DNA of 64,000 bases, from positions 6,324,001 through 6,388,000 of the forward strand of contig NC_019678.1 of NCBI RefSeq assembly GCF_000316665.1, given 5' to 3'. This document shows positions 8,297 to 17,588 of this stretch, in pieces. Position 1 is the stretch's first letter; each line of letters starts with the position of its first letter. The notes under the pieces were generated by a model. It made no database searches. It saw only the letters and a list, made by a program, of their open reading frames with translations, and was not told the DNA's origin. The position numbers and the translations under genes were made by a program. The DNA is from Rivularia sp. PCC 7116 (GTDB lineage: Bacteria; Cyanobacteriota; Cyanobacteriia; Cyanobacteriales; Nostocaceae).

Positions 8297-10582
8297 ATGG
8301 ACTTTGAATTTTTACCGAAGCTACCAAAATCAAATCTTGATGACCGCACTTTCAAAGACTTAGTTGAAGAGTGCATTCTCCGGATTCCGCGTTATTGTCC
8401 GGAGTGGACGAATCATAATCCTAGCGACCCTGGTATTACTTTAATCGAACTGTTTGCGTGGTTGACTGACCAAATGTTGCTGCGCTTTAATCAAGTTCCT
8501 CGACGCAATTATGTGGCTTTTTTGGAATTAATGGGAATTCGCCTCAATCCTCCATCCCCCGCAACTTGCAAACTTACTTTTTACCTTTCGGCAGCCCAGA
8601 CTCAGGAAGTACCCATTCCCAGGTTTACGGAAGTTGCTACGGTACGAACGGAAACAGAAGAGGCAGTGATTTTTACCACTGATAAAGAACTTTTCATTGG
8701 CAATCCTCAAATTAACTATTTGCTCGCTGCAAATAAAGCTACAGATAAAGCGGAAACTATCTCTAAAGAAGATTTGAGAAGCCTTACTCCTGATAATCGT
8801 CGATGGCAAGATTTAGGAGAAACCTTATTATTTGACCTTGACCAGCCATCTCCTGGTAACTGTTTCTATTTGGTATTCTCAGAATCAGAAAATTCCATCG
8901 CAGGAAATGCGATCGCCATTACTTTCACGGGTGAACCAGGGAGAACCACGGGTATTGACCCCAATAATCCACCTTTGCGATGGCAAGCTTGGGATGGTCA
9001 AAACTGGGTTAATGTGCTGCGGGAAAAAAATGATGATAAAACCAAAGGTTTCAGTTTTAAAGGTATAGCCCAACCCCTCGAAGGAGCCGATGTTATTTTA
9101 CATTTACCTCTGGATTTGCCTGTTTTTAATGTTATTGATACTAGTTATAGGGGACACTGGATACGCTGCACTTATATAGATCCTCAAGAGTCGCAACAAC
9201 ATTACAGTTCTTCTCCTAGCATTGTTGGTTTGACTGTGCGGTCTATTGGTGGTGCAGTAAAAGCCACTCAGTGTATTCGCGTAGAACAGGAATTATTAGG
9301 TGTAAGTAATGGTAAAGCAGGTCAGACATTTGAGTTGCAAAGCAAGCCTGTTTTAAAGCGAGAGCCTTCTTTTGGGGAACACATTCGGATTAAACTGCCA
9401 GGAGAAAGAAGCGAAAACCCCTTAGATTGGGAACAATGGCAAGAAGTATCAGATTTTGCTGTATCTGGGCCAGAAGACCCGCACTACACCATCGATTCTC
9501 AAACTGGTGAAATTCAATTTGGTCCGCTGATACGAGAACCTTCGCAATTAAGACAGCAGATATATCAACGCGGAAAGGTGCAACCAGTAGGAAGAATTGT
9601 TAGAAGAGACGACCACAAAGCGGATAATTTAGCTACTTACACTCCTCCTTCTGTGAGCAATACTGCTGGAGAAATAGCATTAGAACGACAGTATGGTAAA
9701 GTTCCCCCTCCCGGTTCAGAGATATATATGATGGCATACCGTACTGGTGGTGGTACTACTGGTAACGTGAAAGATAGTAAAATTACGGTAATAAAAAATT
9801 CAATTCCTTATGTCAAAAGCGTGATTAACTATGAAGATGCTTATGGTGGAACCGATCCAGAATCCTTAGACGAAGCTGCAATCAGAGTGCCGGAATTGCT
9901 ACGTACTCGTGAATGTGGAGTAACCCCAGAGGATTTTGAAAGGATAGCAAGAACAGCCTCTAAATTAGTTGCTCGCGCTCATTGTTTAACCAAACCCGAA
10001 CACACCACAGCCGGGATTGTCCGTTTACTGATTGTACCCCAATTCAAAAATCTAGATCACTTTGATTTTAGACGGGGAATGAATCCAGATGCTGAATTTG
10101 CGCTTTCTCGGGAGTTGAAAGAAGAGATTAAGAATTACATGAGCGATCGCAAACCATTAGGTGTAGATATCAACTTAGAAGAACCGGAATATACTGGCGT
10201 TAGCGTTAGAGCCGAGATAATACTAGAACCACAATACAATAATCCAGGGGATAAAGAAAAAATTCGTGACAATTTACTTGTGGCAATATACCGCTTTTTG
10301 AATCCTTTAGTAGGCGGTTTTGAAGAAAAAGGTTGGGATTTAGGACGTTCGGTGTATAGTTCAGATATCGTAGCTGTTTGCCAAAAAATTCCAGGTGTCA
10401 GGTATTTAGGAAGAGTAGAATTGTTTCGATGCAGCAAATTTGAATCTGAATTGAATTCTAAATGGTTGCGTGAAGATTTTTCAGAATCAGAAATTGAACC
10501 TGGTTCCTTGGGACTGATATGTTCTTGGCAAGATAACAATCAACAATTAAACTCAGGTCACATTATAGAATTTAGGGAATAG
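8297..10582 (+). CDS. Baseplate assembly protein J-like (contractile injection system)
   Basis: About 761 residues starting at ATG 8297. The longer frame from 8264 begins inside the IS and is rejected. The N-terminus (MDFEFLPKLPKSNLDDRT, CPEWTNHNPSDPGITLIELFAWLTD) is diagnostic of the gp47/J-like putative baseplate assembly family, the Afp11 class in extracellular contractile injection systems. A mid-region YGGTDPESLDEAAIRVP and C-terminal DINLEEPEYTGVSVRAEI continue the baseplate J fold. The product would form the wedge of a phage-tail-like baseplate. The tail-I-like gene downstream is the normal neighbour. Upstream system genes (sheath, tube, spike, gp25-like) are absent and an IS occupies their place, so the system is probably incomplete or rearranged. 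Confidence 0.88.
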   Translation: MDFEFLPKLPKSNLDDRTFKDLVEECILRIPRYCPEWTNHNPSDPGITLIELFAWLTDQMLLRFNQVPRRNYVAFLELMGIRLNPPSPATCKLTFYLSAAQTQEVPIPRFTEVATVRTETEEAVIFTTDKELFIGNPQINYLLAANKATDKAETISKEDLRSLTPDNRRWQDLGETLLFDLDQPSPGNCFYLVFSESENSIAGNAIAITFTGEPGRTTGIDPNNPPLRWQAWDGQNWVNVLREKNDDKTKGFSFKGIAQPLEGADVILHLPLDLPVFNVIDTSYRGHWIRCTYIDPQESQQHYSSSPSIVGLTVRSIGGAVKATQCIRVEQELLGVSNGKAGQTFELQSKPVLKREPSFGEHIRIKLPGERSENPLDWEQWQEVSDFAVSGPEDPHYTIDSQTGEIQFGPLIREPSQLRQQIYQRGKVQPVGRIVRRDDHKADNLATYTPPSVSNTAGEIALERQYGKVPPPGSEIYMMAYRTGGGTTGNVKDSKITVIKNSIPYVKSVINYEDAYGGTDPESLDEAAIRVPELLRTRECGVTPEDFERIARTASKLVARAHCLTKPEHTTAGIVRLLIVPQFKNLDHFDFRRGMNPDAEFALSRELKEEIKNYMSDRKPLGVDINLEEPEYTGVSVRAEIILEPQYNNPGDKEKIRDNLLVAIYRFLNPLVGGFEEKGWDLGRSVYSSDIVAVCQKIPGVRYLGRVELFRCSKFESELNSKWLREDFSESEIEPGSLGLICSWQDNNQQLNSGHIIEFRE

Positions 10583-10628
10583 GGAATGGGCAATAAATAA
10601 TATGTAATAGGTAATATAAAAAAAACTG

Positions 10629-10739
10629 GGCGTTGCTGATTAAAAGTATGAATTTATTTAATAGATAACCGAAACCTATGTAGAGACGTAGCAATGCTAC
10701 GTCTAAAAATGTCAATTCATACACAGATTCAGCAACGCT
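10629..10739. repeat. MITE-like element, GGCGTTGCTGATT ends (copy 1)
   Basis: An approximately 111-bp element with ends GGCGTTGCTGATTAAAAGT and, inverted, AGCGTTGCTGAATC; both arms continue to ATGAAT. The interior carries a further palindrome, TAGAGACGTAGCAATGCTACGTCTA. A second copy with the same ends and an unrelated interior lies at 19776-19919. It sits between the two injection-system genes and may separate their transcription. Confidence 0.75.
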
Positions 10740-10854
10740 AAAAGCTGAATATTTTAAGCGCAAGCGCAGTTTACACTAACAAAAATCAAGTAGTATTTCT
10801 ATAAAAATTATCAGTTATCAACTAACCACTAACCACTAACAACTAAAAACTAAC

Positions 10855-11838
10855 ATGGTATTAGCAGTACAAATTACTCCGATGCAACCTCTACAAGCCG
10901 ATATATCTTCAGAGAAAAGCAAAGAACCAGTTAGTAATAATTTACCTCTATATCCTGGAGAAGCAGGAGAGTTTTTGGTTACTCTTTCAAATCCAACAGA
11001 TAGTTCATTGGAATGGAAACTAGAAATTGAAGGAGACTTTCCGAGTGATTGGTGTAACCGGAATCAAACAAGTTTTGAGGAAATTTTACCCAGGGGAAAG
11101 CGAGAGTTTCCTATATATTTAATAGTTCCAGATAATTTTTTTGAAGATTCGCATACTATAAATAAAAATCAACCGCGTTTGCAAATTGATTATCAAATGC
11201 AGATTTCAATTTACACAACACAAACCGGAAATGAACCCCAGCTAATAAAATATCAAGTTTTAAACTTGTTGGTGCGTCCTAATATTTCTTATTTAGACTT
11301 TTTACCAAATATTTATCAAGAAGTAGATTTCGTCGGACGATTAGTAGGCATTTTTGAACAAGCTTTTGACCCAGTAGTCCAAACAATAGATACTTTATGG
11401 GCATATCTCGACCCTTTGACAGCACCTACTGCATTACAAAACTTTTTAGCACATTGGGTAGCTTGGGATATTGATAGTCGCTGGGATATTGACAAACAAA
11501 GACAATTAATTCGCAATGCGATTACTATTTATCGTTGGCACGGTACGCGCTATGGCTTACGTTTGTACTTGCATCTTTATACAGGTTTACCATTAGACGA
11601 AGATTCACCAGAAGTAGATAAACATATTAGTATTCAAGAAGTTTTTAATAATGGTTTTGTATTAGGTAAAACTTTTATTGGTCAAGATTCAATGATAGGA
11701 GGTGGTCGTCCATATCATTTTATTGTGCGATTACGTGCAACTGAATCATTACATATCGATGAAAGTTTAGTACGAAAGATTATCGAACAGCAAAAACCAG
11801 CTTTTTCGACTTATGAGTTGTCGATTATAAATCCTTAA
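10855..11838 (+). CDS. Phage tail protein I-like baseplate subunit (contractile injection system)
   Basis: The 327-residue protein has an N-terminal beta-rich region (about 1-140, with VTLSNPTDSSLEWKLEIEGD) and a C-terminal tail-protein-I domain from ISYLDFLPNIYQ through WRHG-like TIYRWHGTRYGLRLYLHLYTG to the end (TIGR02242-type). In eCIS particles this protein, the Afp12 class, connects baseplate and tail-tip components. It lies 272 bp after the J-like gene on the same strand, with a MITE between them. ATG at 10855 follows a short-repeat stretch (AACTAACAACTAA) with no clear Shine-Dalgarno. Directly downstream is an ISAs1 remnant, so both sides of this two-gene remnant are bounded by IS material. 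Confidence 0.85.
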   Translation: MVLAVQITPMQPLQADISSEKSKEPVSNNLPLYPGEAGEFLVTLSNPTDSSLEWKLEIEGDFPSDWCNRNQTSFEEILPRGKREFPIYLIVPDNFFEDSHTINKNQPRLQIDYQMQISIYTTQTGNEPQLIKYQVLNLLVRPNISYLDFLPNIYQEVDFVGRLVGIFEQAFDPVVQTIDTLWAYLDPLTAPTALQNFLAHWVAWDIDSRWDIDKQRQLIRNAITIYRWHGTRYGLRLYLHLYTGLPLDEDSPEVDKHISIQEVFNNGFVLGKTFIGQDSMIGGGRPYHFIVRLRATESLHIDESLVRKIIEQQKPAFSTYELSIINP

Positions 11839-11876
11839 GCTGCAAGATATAGACCAGGGTAAGCGCATCTCAAACC

Positions 11877-12290
11877 CTATTGACAACAGGCTTTTGAAGC
11901 ATCATTATGGTTATGAGATAAACAAGCAGCAAGAATTGTTAACATATAATTGTTATCCATTGCAGCCCGGTTTGATTTTTGACGATTACTGCGTTTTAAG
12001 GATTGTTCCAAATTCAATGCGTTAATTGCAATTCGATGCAGCAATGACAGATTTTGTGGAGCATGACCAGTACGGACGCGGCAAGCGTCTTCATTGAAGG
12101 TAACATCTAGAGTCCAGTGTAAGCCGTTTTCAACGCTCCAATGCAGGCGAATCGCTTGTCCCAACTTGCAAGCATCGCAATCCAAGCTAGTGAGATAAAA
12201 CTGTACTTCACGAGTTGTTTTGTTCCACAGATGTCTCACACGGACAACCATAACTAAACACTTTAGTCCAACCCAATCCGAATGATTGTG
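11877..12290 (-). pseudogene. ISAs1 family transposase, C-terminal remnant
   Basis: The minus-strand frame encodes the C-terminal third of an ISAs1 (H-repeat-like) transposase: LWNKTTREVQFYLTSL, then IRLHWSVENGLHWTLDVTF, then NEDACRVRTGHAPQNLSLLHRIAINAL. Coding similarity extends upstream of the ATG at 12251 to about 12290 (DWVGLKCLV is in frame), so that ATG is internal. The N-terminal two thirds with the first catalytic residues are missing. The remnant is inactive and marks an old insertion or deletion next to the injection-system genes. Nothing recognisable was found at 12291-12496. Confidence 0.85.
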
Positions 12291-12496
12291 CAGGGGTAAG
12301 AAAACGCCGCCCTAAAGCTTATAGAAAGAACTAATTCTTGGATGGAGAGATGCACTCATTTTGGTCAAGAACTTTGAAAGAACTCTTGAACATTCTACTG
12401 CTAGAATTAATCTCTGCTTTGTCCGACTGATGCTTAAAAGATTGGCGACTGATTAAATAGATCCCAAATGGGTTCTATATTGTCCATTTTTTGACG

Positions 12497-13048
12497 TCAA
12501 GTTACAGCTTGTGCTGTTTTATCCTTCTCTTTTTGTTCTGCCATATCCTCGTTACTTACAAAGCTACTAGTCTGTTGTACTTGGTTGAGATGAATATTAT
12601 TTACTTGGGTAATAAAGTTTTCGATTGATTTCTTCGCCCTTTTTTCTTGTTCGTTTTCATTAATTGAGTCATAGCAGCGGTACAATGGAGTTATTCCGAG
12701 AACAAACTTTTCTTGTTCAGCTTCTAATAATTCAACGGTTGTGTTAGCAGAAATCCAATTTTCTTGAAAAGGAAAGGAAGTGACAATACTAGCGACAATA
12801 GAAGCAACTGCAGGGAAAATAACTGGTAGCCATTTTAGCCAAGTATCACTAGCTTGTATTTTATCTACTAAAACTAAAATGGGTGTCACCCCAGACAAAA
12901 TAATTGTTCCTATTTGCAAACCATAGTAAAGATTTCTCGATATTGCACGAGTTTTCTTGTAATCCTTAATCAATTCTTGAGCATATCCTAAAGCTTTTTC
13001 TCTTGCTGGTACGATAGGATTATCAATTATTTTCTTCTGACTATTCAT
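12497..13048 (-). CDS. DUF4231 (SLATT-like) membrane protein
   Basis: The 183-residue protein has two closely spaced transmembrane helices (about 41-62 and 71-93, separated by DKIQASDTWLKWL), followed by a long amphipathic helical region with the pattern ENWISANTTVELLEAEQEKF and a charged C-terminal tail. This matches DUF4231, related to the SLATT group that often accompanies nucleotide-signalling or conflict systems as a predicted membrane effector. No sensor or synthase gene is adjacent: neighbours are an ISAs1 remnant and an ISKra4-like transposase, so the gene looks orphaned. Function is inferred from family behaviour only. Confidence 0.7.
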   Translation of the reverse strand: MNSQKKIIDNPIVPAREKALGYAQELIKDYKKTRAISRNLYYGLQIGTIILSGVTPILVLVDKIQASDTWLKWLPVIFPAVASIVASIVTSFPFQENWISANTTVELLEAEQEKFVLGITPLYRCYDSINENEQEKRAKKSIENFITQVNNIHLNQVQQTSSFVSNEDMAEQKEKDKTAQAVT

Positions 13049-13159
13049 CAGGGGAGCAACGCGATTTTGTGAAAACCAGTGCGATCGCTATTATCATACT
13101 TAGAAAATAATCACTAAAAATAACATTTATTTAAAGTATAAATACATAAACAATAAAAA

Positions 13160-13190
13160 GAAGGAGTTGCAGCGAAGCTGCAACTCCTTC
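13160..13190. terminator. Perfect hairpin with GCGAAGC loop, left of the transposase
   Basis: GAAGGAGTTGCAGC and its exact complement are separated by GAA, so the apex is GCGAAGC, known as an exceptionally stable DNA/RNA mini-hairpin. The stem is 14 bp. A hairpin of the same design lies at 14827-14862, on the other side of the transposase gene. It could be a bidirectional terminator or part of a mobile unit. Confidence 0.6.
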
Positions 13191-13275
13191 TTCTTCAAGA
13201 GCAAAAAAAGGTAAGATTCCCTATCATAAAGGGTTTTATGGCTTAAAACTCTCTACTTACGGGGTACTTACCAAG

Positions 13276-14737
13276 ATGAATAAAATATATGCAACTCTAG
13301 ATTTAAACAAATCTCTGAAAGAATTTAAAGAGAATGTTACGAAAATTTTAGAATTGACTGATGTGGACAATTGGGATGGAGTAAAAATCAAAAATAAAGA
13401 ATCTTGTAATAAGAAATATTGCTTTAATTTTAGCAGGACAATGCGTAGCTATTCTATTATATAATCTTTCTCATAATACAATTGCTATCAATACAGCAAA
13501 TAAAAAGACACAAGCATGGTGGCGTGCGAAGACGAAAAATCATGGATATAAAAATCGCCAAATACTAACAATAGGGAATGTAGAATTGAATCTAAAATTG
13601 CCTTATGTTGTGGAACGTAATAAGAATAAGAAAGGAAGTAAAACTTTAAACCAGGGATTTTGCCCCTTTCTAAGATGGTTGGGTATGGAAGAAGGAATTA
13701 CCCCCTTTGTTTGGTCAAATATTGCAAAGTATGGTGCAATAAGTTCATCATTTGATTCTGCTCGTCAAACATTAATAGATTGGGGAATTAATATAAGCCT
13801 AAAACGTATAGAAAGATTAACGTATTGTTTTGGTAAAATAGGATTAAGTATACGTGAATCAAAAATTTTTAATCTTAATATTGGTAATTTGGTACCAGGC
13901 AACACATTAAAAGGTCAACGGGTAGTTATAGCTGCTGATGGTGGAAGAACTAGAATTCGTATCGATAAAAAAGGTCGGAGAAATTCTAAAACGAATAGAC
14001 ATGGCTTTACTGGAGAATGGATTGAGCCAAAACTTTTGACTATTTACACCGTGGATGAAAAAGGTAAAAAAATTAAAAATGGTGAAATCCCTATTATAAA
14101 TGACGGAACTTATGAAGATTACCAGGGATTTCTTAAAATACTAGAAATGTACCTTGTTAGCTTAGGAATAAATCAAGCACGGCAAGTATTATTAATTGCG
14201 GATGGAGCAGAGTGGATATGGAAACACATTCCTCCACTTCTTAAAAAATTAAATTGCCCACTAGAAACTTATCAACTACTAGATTTTTATCACGCTACGG
14301 AACATTTACAAGTTTTTGCAGATAATGCTTTTTCTAAAGAAGCAGAGCGAAAAAAATGGTTTAAGCAAACTCGTTCTGCATTGAAAAAAGGTAAGATAAA
14401 TTCCATTATTCAAGAAATGAATAAACTCAGCTTAGAGTTTACTGGTGAGCGTCGTAAAAATTTGGATAGAGAAATAAATTATTTTTTCAAAGGCAATAAA
14501 GAAGGACGTTTTAACTATCATAAAATTTCATCTCTTAAACTACCTATTGGTAGTGGTGCTGTAGAAAGTTTAATTCGACAAGCTGTTAATTTGCGTATGA
14601 AAGGAAACAGCAAATTTTGGTTAAAAGAGAATGCTGAAACTATATTACACGCTCGTTGTCAATGGATTGCTGGTTCCTGGAACAATTTCTGCGATTCTAT
14701 TTTAACTGCACTCGTTAAGCCGATACAGCTTGCATAA
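13276..14737 (+). pseudogene. ISKra4-like (ISMich2-type) transposase with a frameshift
   Basis: Two frames together encode one transposase. The first starts MNKIYATLDLNKSL at 13276. The second, open from 13385, continues with RNIALILAGQCVAILL, then WWRAKTKNHGYKNRQI, and runs through RVVIAADGGRTRIR, LLIADGAEWIWKHI, LLDFYHATEHL and PIGSGAVESLIRQ to 14737. The DDE-like acidic residues and GSGAVES motif fit the ISKra4 family. The frames are offset by +1 (or -2), with the switch possible within A-rich DNA at about 13385-13400. This could be programmed frameshifting, known for some relatives, or an inactivating indel. The later ATG at 13586 is internal. Convincing inverted repeats were not found. 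Confidence 0.7.
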
Positions 14738-14826
14738 ATTATACCAAATATTCTGTTTTATCTTTAATATGTAATTATTAGCACCCTCCTGTTAGGGTAT
14801 TTTTTGCTGACTTTATATCTATAACT

Positions 14827-14862
14827 AACAGAGGTGTGCCGCGAAGCGGCACACCTCTGTTT
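14827..14862. terminator. Perfect hairpin with GCGAAGC loop, right of the transposase
   Basis: AACAGAGGTGTGCCGC and its complement are separated by GAA, giving a 16-bp perfect stem with a GCGAAGC apex. It is followed by T-residues on the plus strand. It mirrors the hairpin at 13160-13190 and may terminate the transposase transcript. Confidence 0.6.
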
Positions 14863-14889
14863 AACACAAAAGTATTTATACTTATTTAA

Positions 14890-15248
14890 ATGTATTCTTT
14901 AATCAAATACCACTTATTTTTTTTGTTGGCGATCGCGATATTTGGGTTAAAGTTCACGAAATCGCGTTGCTCCCCCTTTGCAGATTTACTATCGCGTTTG
15001 GGAGCAGTAGAGTTACCCGTAGGTGCGGTAACAGCTTTACTCGGTTCTCCTTTATTTATTTGGTTACTCTATCGCGGTTCAAGGGTCAAGAAAAAGCTGA
15101 AGAAGAATTAGGAAAATTTGTAGAAATTCGTGATGCAGAACTAAAAGCAGCTAACGAAGAGATAATTGCTGCTCAAGAACACGCTCAAAGCTTGGAACAA
15201 GCCCTCGAATATTCCAAAGGGCATGACAAAACAAACATTTATAAATAA
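14890..15248 (+). pseudogene. FecCD permease C-terminal remnant fused to a coiled-coil fragment
   Basis: The first frame (14890-15111) ends with DLLSR, AVELPVGAVTALLGSPLFIWLL, characteristic of the last segment of FecCD-type iron-siderophore ABC permeases; the remaining helices are missing. From about 15085 an overlapping frame continues to 15248 with EKAEEELGKFVEIRD and AALEQALEY-like heptads, a coiled-coil tail of an unrelated protein. The piece looks like a composite of two gene ends joined by deletion next to the ISKra4-like element. No start or promoter supports expression. Confidence 0.5.
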
Positions 15249-15506
15249 GTAATATGCAATGTCGTCAACAGTTGCAAGCTAACACTAAAAGAATCCCTCG
15301 TTGGTTAGCAAAGTTTCAAGGTTTTGAAATCTTCCAATTTAAGAATAGAAAAAATGTGAGGAAGTTGTGAGCAAATATTTTTTTGAATTAGTAATAGATA
15401 GATAAATAAATTTTTATGTAAATCCCAAGCTTTTTCAGTAAATTCCCTGTTGACAGAGAGATAATATAAGTGATGGTTCGGATTGATCGTAAGGAGATCC
15501 GATGTG

Positions 15507-15875
15507 ATGAAAAAACTATTAAAGAATACAATTGCCCTAGCAGCACTTTTGACATTAAGTACGACTGCTTTACCCGCATCTGCTTTAGAGGTAAATTCAC
15601 CTGAAGGTAGCGCGGAAGAGGTTTTAGTTGCTCAAAGAAGAATTAGCCGACGCGGAAATAGGTTCCGCAGAACTCGATGTGTTACAGTTCGGCGGACTAG
15701 AAGATGGCTATATCAACGCTGTCGAAGATATCGGTGCTTCAGAAGAGGCAGGCGAGGAAGAAGACTAAGATGTCGGCTTGTTAGTAGTTGGAGAAGGCAG
15801 ATACGCCGCAGATACAGAAGATTTTCCAGAGGAGAAATACCACGTACATCCCGAACAATTTGGAGAAGATATTGA
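15507..15875 (+). CDS. Small secreted Arg-rich, Cys-containing protein
   Basis: About 122 residues. ATG 15507 is chosen because it follows AAGGAG (15491-15496) at normal spacing and begins a clear signal peptide, MKKLLKNTIALAALLTLSTT, with ASA at the likely cleavage site. The mature part is extremely basic: more than 30 arginines, five cysteines in CVTVRRTRRW, QRCRRYRCF and LRC contexts, and conserved-looking RRY motifs. This suggests a periplasmic or exported nucleic-acid or polyanion binder, or an antimicrobial-like peptide; that is inference. No family is recognised. A second frame through the same DNA is also long and acidic, so coding by the basic frame rests on the signal peptide and ribosome-binding site. 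Confidence 0.6.
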   Translation: MKKLLKNTIALAALLTLSTTALPASALEVNSPEGSAEEVLVAQRRISRRGNRFRRTRCVTVRRTRRWLYQRCRRYRCFRRGRRGRRLRCRLVSSWRRQIRRRYRRFSRGEIPRTSRTIWRRY

Positions 15876-15939
15876 TAAATAATCAGAACTCAGAGCAATC
15901 GACAATTTGTTTTCTGATTCATAGCATGATTGATTACGA

Positions 15940-15976
15940 TGTAGAGACGCAATATCCACCCGTCTCTACAAATTTT
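15940..15976 (+). terminator. Rho-independent-like terminator
   Basis: TGTAGAGACG and CGTCTCTACA form a 10-bp stem around an 11-nt loop and are followed by AATTTTT. It lies 65 bp after the Arg-rich protein gene. The same stem sequence recurs in dispersed repeats of the window, so it may be repeat-derived. Confidence 0.55.
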
Positions 15977-16264
15977 TCGGTTGTTTAATAAATAAATTTT
16001 CAATTTTATTACTTATTTAATAGTAAGTATTAGTTGAGCATCGCTGGCTATAGCTAAACAAATAGCTTCATCTAAGAGGGTGTTTATTATTGTCCGAAGC
16101 GCATACTATTATGCTTGATTTACCCCTACCTTTTCAACAATCCCCAATGCCCGCACTGCAACAGTTCTTATTATTACTTTTAATTTAAACCTATCCCCTT
16201 AATTCATGTTTTCTGTTACACCAATATGTGAAAACTAATTTTCATCGCAAGTGAGAGATTAATT
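15977..16264. other. Intergenic region before the nuclease gene
   Basis: AT-rich with no reading frame of credible composition on either strand. A weak GTGAGAG purine stretch at 16249-16255 precedes the nuclease start. No promoter boxes were identified with confidence. Confidence 0.4.
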
Positions 16265-17209
16265 ATGCGAGCAACTAAGGAAAAAGCAAAGGCTATCAAG
16301 GGTACAACTGTTGACGCTACTGTAGTTAGGGTTGTGGATGGTGATACTGTCCGCGTTGAAGTGCAAGGTAAGGAAGAAAGTTTACGGATTTTGGGTTTAG
16401 ATACCGAGGAATCTAATGCAGGTAGCCCAAAACCGGTTTCACCTTGGGGAAAGGAAGCGAAAAAGGAAGCTGAGAAATTATTCAAGGCTGGCGATAAAGT
16501 CAAGCTGGAATTTCCGGGTGATGAAGTAGTAGAAGAATGTATGCAAAAGTATCGTGGAAACTACGGTCGGTTATTAGTATTTGTTTATTTAGATGACGGT
16601 ACGGATTTTCAAGAATACATGATTCAAAAGGGTTTTAGTCCTTATTTCATGAAGTATGGTTATGCGGCACTTCTCGATAACCACGAACGATATATGCAAG
16701 CGGAGAAGGAAGCACAAATAGCTAATCGCGGGGTTTGGAATCAAATCGAGGTGAATGGCTCCGAAGTTCGGAATTATGCGGCGCTGGGGGTTTGGTGGTA
16801 TTTAAGAGCGGAAATAATTCAAAATTACCGTCAGTTTAAGCAGGAAAATGAAGATGCAACTGTATTTAATACCCGACTCGATTATGAGAAAGTATTAGAA
16901 TTAGCGAAGAAGGAAGAAGAAGCGACTATTTTTACCGAGTTGCGTAATCCCAAACGTGTTGCTAGTAATAGTATGCTTATTGGTATTGGTTCTGTAGAAA
17001 AACCTTTTTCCATCTTTATTCCCAAAGTTGACGAAGCTGCTGGGGAGAAAATAATGAGTTTGATTACTAACCGTTATATCTCAACAGATGAAGAACATCC
17101 ACGCAGAAGCTATGCATATGTAAAAGGTAAATTGAGTATCTATAGAGATAAGCCCCAGGTTATTGTGACTAACGTTAAGCAAGTTATGGATTTACCGCAG
17201 CTTGATTAG
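16265..17209 (+). CDS. Staphylococcal-nuclease-like (thermonuclease family) protein
   Basis: The 314-residue protein has an SNase domain at about 14-165. VVRVVDGDTVRVEV carries the calcium-binding Asp, LRILGLDTEE the second active-site segment, and YGRLLVFVYLDDG the catalytic Arg. AEKEAQIANRGVW ends the domain. The C-terminal 130 residues (from about 185) form a separate region ending in YVKGKLSIYRDKPQVIVTN, resembling an OB-fold. It would hydrolyse DNA or RNA. No signal peptide is visible, so it is probably intracellular, unlike secreted micrococcal nuclease. The gene stands alone. Confidence 0.85.
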   Translation: MRATKEKAKAIKGTTVDATVVRVVDGDTVRVEVQGKEESLRILGLDTEESNAGSPKPVSPWGKEAKKEAEKLFKAGDKVKLEFPGDEVVEECMQKYRGNYGRLLVFVYLDDGTDFQEYMIQKGFSPYFMKYGYAALLDNHERYMQAEKEAQIANRGVWNQIEVNGSEVRNYAALGVWWYLRAEIIQNYRQFKQENEDATVFNTRLDYEKVLELAKKEEEATIFTELRNPKRVASNSMLIGIGSVEKPFSIFIPKVDEAAGEKIMSLITNRYISTDEEHPRRSYAYVKGKLSIYRDKPQVIVTNVKQVMDLPQLD

Positions 17210-17345
17210 GGCATGGGAGAAGTCTTGTTACAAGGCTCTGCCTTGTAATACATTTCTAGAGGCTCTGCCTCATGCGCGAGGCTGAAGGCAGAGCCTTTGA
17301 GAATGCATTCCCAGCCTGGAGGCTGGGAACGAGTAATGCCTAATT
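17210..17345. repeat. Dispersed repeat with GGCTCTGCC and CCAGCCTGGAGGCTGGG stems
   Basis: Nested hairpins occur here: TTACAAGGCTCTGCCTTGTAA, AGGCAGAGCCT and TTCCCAGCCTGGAGGCTGGGAA. Very similar words recur at 24549-24643. The block is a cyanobacterial intergenic repeat family and probably forms the end of the nuclease transcript. Confidence 0.7.
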
Positions 17346-17350
17346 CCCAA

Positions 17351-17539
17351 TTAAACACTATCAGTGTTTCGGCTTAGCTGATTTTCAATAGTTTCAATAG
17401 CTGCATTCAGTGCGGCTAATCTAGCTTCTACGTTATCTCTCATAAATTTGAGAAACTTTAACTTGTTCTCTTGATGTCTCGTAGTAGAAAAACTATCAGT
17501 ACCGCAGCAAGAATTCATCCAGAAAGGAAACATAATCAT
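17351..17539 (-). CDS. Small conserved cyanobacterial protein
   Basis: The 62-residue protein has a variable Cys-containing N-terminus and a helical core with the pattern KLKFLKFMRDNVEARLAALNAA followed by IETIENQL. I recall closely similar short proteins in many Nostocales genomes; their function is unknown. The core predicts one or two amphipathic helices, possibly a small oligomer or regulatory partner. It lies between a repeat block and short tandem repeats, and no operon partner is evident. Confidence 0.6.
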   Translation of the reverse strand: MIMFPFWMNSCCGTDSFSTTRHQENKLKFLKFMRDNVEARLAALNAAIETIENQLSRNTDSV

Positions 17540-17588
17540 TACCTAAATTAAAATTGCCTCTATTTATATCTTGCCGCGATTTTTAAGA

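Noticed and set aside
10135-10539. 134-codon minus-strand frame inside the baseplate J-like gene
   Set aside because: A shadow frame; the plus-strand product has clear family motifs over the whole length.
15450-15467. TTGACA and TAATAT as a sigma70-type promoter for the Arg-rich gene
   Set aside because: The two boxes are only 6 bp apart, too close to act as one promoter.
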